Assembly (NCBI RefSeq): GCF_964340395.1
Contig: NC_135570.1
Span: 17,900,821 to 17,964,820 of the forward strand
Direction: 5' to 3'
Origin: Glandiceps talaboti
Lineage: Eukaryota > Hemichordata > Enteropneusta > Spengelidae
Length of the DNA stretch: 64,000 bases
Shown here: positions 61,230 through 64,000 of the stretch, in pieces
How the letters are laid out: each line of letters begins with the position of its first letter
Numbering within the stretch: position 1 is the first letter of the stretch
Translations under genes and position numbers: made by a program
The notes under the pieces: model-generated
Told to the model about the DNA's origin: nothing
The model's input: the letters and a program-made list of their open reading frames with translations, nothing else
Database searches by the model: none

Positions 61230-63624
61230 CAGGGCTTGAAATTAACTTTTTTAGTTGGTAGTCACTTTGACTACCACTTTTTAAAACTGGTAGTCAACAG
61301 GGACTATTTGGCAGTCATTCTTTTTTTCAGCATTTAATAATTTATGCATAAACAAAACATTAAGTAATAAATGTTCTGATAACACCTGAGTTTTTTTCCA
61401 TGAAATTAGTGACATTCATATTATGCAAACATTTGACCTGTCCTAAAATACTACATGCAGGGGTCGAAATAATAAAAAAATTTCGCTTGTCCACTGGGCA
61501 AGTAGAAAACAAAAAGTACTTCACCAAATCAAAAAGTGCTTGCCCATTCCAACTAGTGGGGTATTTTTGCGTGGCTTACAAATGCACTGTTGTGATTGAT
61601 TGGGCTTTCTTTTGTTTATTATAAAAAAATGTCACTTTGAAAGTTTCTGTGGGTACTGAAAAGTTCTCTCCACAATAAACAAGTGTCCTAAATAATATTG
61701 ATTTTCATGGCCTAATTAATATTCATACTATAGCATAGCATACAATTTTTTATTCACTTGTGAAAAGTAGTTGTTAAAATAATTTTTTCAGCACTTTCAT
61801 AAGCTATCAATATAAAAATTAACATTTATTTCAACACTGATGTAAAATCTTTCTAAGTATTTCCTTTTCCACCATGTCAATATATTTTCTTTCCTTCCTC
61901 ATCACCACCAACTTTTTTTCTCCCAGTATGATTTGTTTATATTTTCCTAGTAGTATTTTCAAATAAAATGACTGTTGTAAAATTTGCAGTTGATTCAAAC
62001 ACCCAAAACCTGAAAAATCATGCTGTAATTTACTATTGATGAACAATATTCAATGAGTCACTGGTCATTCCAGGTATGTTTTCTTGATAGAGTAAACAAA
62101 GTACGTCAAGGACAGCTGGTCCAGATTGTTTTGAAAAGTGATCAGTCAAGAAAGATGTCTTCTCAATATTGCTACAATGTTATAATTTTCCAGACTTGTT
62201 GGCACCATGGTTATACAATGTATCCAAAATCCTATCAGACATGTGCAGTGTCTGATAAGTACAGCATGAACACAGGCAAAAACACATCCCTGATCAATAA
62301 TCATAAGAAATTCTCCTTGCCCCTTGGGACAAGTACTTTTCAAAATAACTTGCCCAAGCCTTGAAATCACTTGCCCAGGGCAAGTAAAAGGCCATTATTT
62401 CGACCCCTGACATGTTATATCATATTAGTATCATAGTAAGTAAATATCATATAAATGGGTATTGTGTGTACCAAGCTCTTATTTTGCAATGTCCACTTGG
62501 AAACCTCAAACTGACACAAATTTTGGCATAACACGTAAATAGGGTAATAAATATACACATATTTTACATTCATTCAGTCACACACACACATATGTATACA
62601 TGTACAAACACCCCCCCCCCCCACCCACAAACACACACACACCAAACAGTTACTGGCCTCAAACATATATACAGGACGTGAGAGAGATTGACAGAAATAA
62701 ACTTCAAAACACTAATTAAATCGCTAGTCACACAGCAAAATTATGTACTTTCCATGTTGTAGTTTATTTCACTGAATCAATAATGGTGTGAAGTGTAGAG
62801 TTACATGTAATGATCAGTGGCTCATTCCATTTCGGGAGTGTGGGTTGCTTGTCAAACTTTTAACACAAATGCTCTCAAATCTGAGCATTTATGCTCTTTA
62901 TTATTATTTACTTTGTAAAAGATAAAACGTCACATGTCACCATCCATTTCAGTTTCCCTTAAATTAAAAAATAACATACTATGACCCAACCCTAGAGAGA
63001 AATGGTATGCGCCAAGGCACGTCCCTTAAATCTTATCTGTTACTATCTATAAACATATAGGAAATCATTCTGATTGTGTCTAGGATTTGTCTCCTCCGCT
63101 AAGGGCTTCGATAAACGACGTAAATTTTCATCCTTCCGCTAAATTGAGGTATCATAGTATTGAATGACTAGTTGTAAAATACTATTACATTCGCGATTAG
63201 TGGTGGGAGAATTTTATTCCGTATATTTTCCTAAGTTTTGTATCATTTTGATCGCAACTGTGTGACATAGAAAAGACGATGAACAGTCATGAAATCAATA
63301 GAGTGTTGCGTTTGAGTAGATGTTATGGCGTTTGTAACATCACATATAAGCTACATGTATTTTGTTTATTTTACCAAGCCATTGTTATTGACTACAAAGT
63401 AAGCAATATCAAACATGCCAGCCATATCTAATCACATGTAGCTTTAGAGTCCAGCGCTCACGCTACATCGCCAACTTGTCAGCAGGCCTTCCATGCATAC
63501 GGTGGGTTAGCGTCCCCAGGATTTTCGTGGCAGTCAAGGATGACTACCAGTTTTCGAACTTGGAAGTCATTTTGGAAAAACTGGTATTCAATTGACGTGA
63601 GACTACCGCTAATTTCGAGCCCTG
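61230..63624. mobile_element. 2395-bp hAT-like element with a nested insertion
   Basis: Ends CAGGGCTTGAAATTA and (inverted) CAGGGCTCGAAATTA, 15 bp with one mismatch. Flanks GTATG (61225-61229) and GTATA (63625-63629) look like a 5-bp TSD with one change. Subterminal words GGTAGTC/GACTACC and ACTGGTA are repeated at both ends. No transposase found. Contains the 61458-62409 element, a C-run with CA repeats (62575-62645) and otherwise unremarkable AT-rich DNA. Confidence 0.75.
61458..62409. mobile_element. 952-bp hAT-like element nested in the 61230-63624 element, TSD ACATG
   Basis: Perfect 16-bp inverted ends CAGGGGTCGAAATAAT. Exact 5-bp duplication ACATG at 61453-61457 and 62410-62414. The word GGGCAAGT/ACTTGCCC is repeated within about 120 bp of both ends. 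The open frame at 62053-62364 shows no family I recognise. Confidence 0.85.
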
Positions 63625-63629
63625 GTATA

Positions 63630-64000
63630 TAACTACAGTAGATTACAAATTGTTACTTTTTGAATTCATTTCCCGAGTTTTGGGGTAAGTTGCATAGATA
63701 GATTTGCATACCTTGTACTAGTATACAAGAGATGAGTTGCCATGTACATGTATAATCAAAGTGATAACAAAGGATTGACAGTAACAACTTAAAAACCATA
63801 ACAATTATAGAATAATCCTAGTAGCCACAGTGTTACTGTTATGCTAGAAGTAACACACACACACACAAACACACACAAACTTAAATGTACATGTACATGG
63901 ACAACAACAAAATATAAAGAAAATTAAAAAAACACAATAACAGTGTCAGCTGCAATTCTGATTTAGTTAGTGTCAACTCGATAGAGATAGAACTAGATAT
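63630..64000. other. METTL14 intron 8, nothing recognised
   Basis: AT-rich intron with a short (CA)n at about 63852-63880. No exon 9 candidate. Confidence 0.6.

Noticed and set aside
62053-62364. METTL14 exon 9 beginning after the CCAG at about 62070 (VCFLDR...)
   Set aside because: Only the first two residues resemble the expected sequence, no conserved GYRRCED block follows, and it lies inside a nested transposon.

Overview
The window is animal nuclear DNA, probably from a marine invertebrate (AT-rich, large introns, decayed non-LTR retrotransposons, many short inverted-repeat DNA transposons). The species cannot be named from sequence alone. The only host gene recognised is METTL14, the non-catalytic partner of METTL3 in the nuclear mRNA N6-adenosine methyltransferase. 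It lies on the + strand. Eight coding exons join in frame with GT-AG introns to give 244 codons, from the start codon at 11530 to 61197. The remaining C-terminal exons must lie beyond the right edge.

Layout. 1-11.3 kb is upstream of the gene and is made of mobile elements: the right end of an element shared with 49-52 kb, several fold-back elements, a 3-bp-TSD MITE, and a 5-kb long-TIR element (5490-10467). 11.39 kb is the probable METTL14 promoter or 5' UTR, with a YY1-type motif. Intron 1 (11.6-17.3 kb) holds a degenerate tandem repeat split by an element built from iterated GTCAAAACGGCCCC words, a 26-bp minisatellite, an element flanked by a 9-bp TSD, and a 262-bp hAT-like MITE. Intron 3 (18.2-27.6 kb) holds two large minisatellites (33 bp, then 30-34 bp). 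Intron 4 holds a 33-bp minisatellite broken up by a SINE and two LINE fragments. Intron 6 (31-60.8 kb) holds a 37-39-bp minisatellite broken by two insertions, then about 22 kb of a 48-bp satellite (about 460 copies) interrupted at 49.2-52.0 kb and ended at 59.4 kb by DNA transposons. Intron 8 holds two nested hAT-like elements.

About half of the window (roughly 32 kb) is tandem repeat, all inside METTL14 introns. Long open frames in the arrays arise because unit lengths are multiples of three, or because the unit has no stop in any frame of one strand. They are not counted as genes. The most unusual points are the satellite load inside one essential gene, splice-site-like words in the array units, a set of four hAT-like elements with 5-bp TSDs and element-specific subterminal words, and the repeated use of tandem arrays as transposon landing sites. 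The arrays preserve the empty sites.
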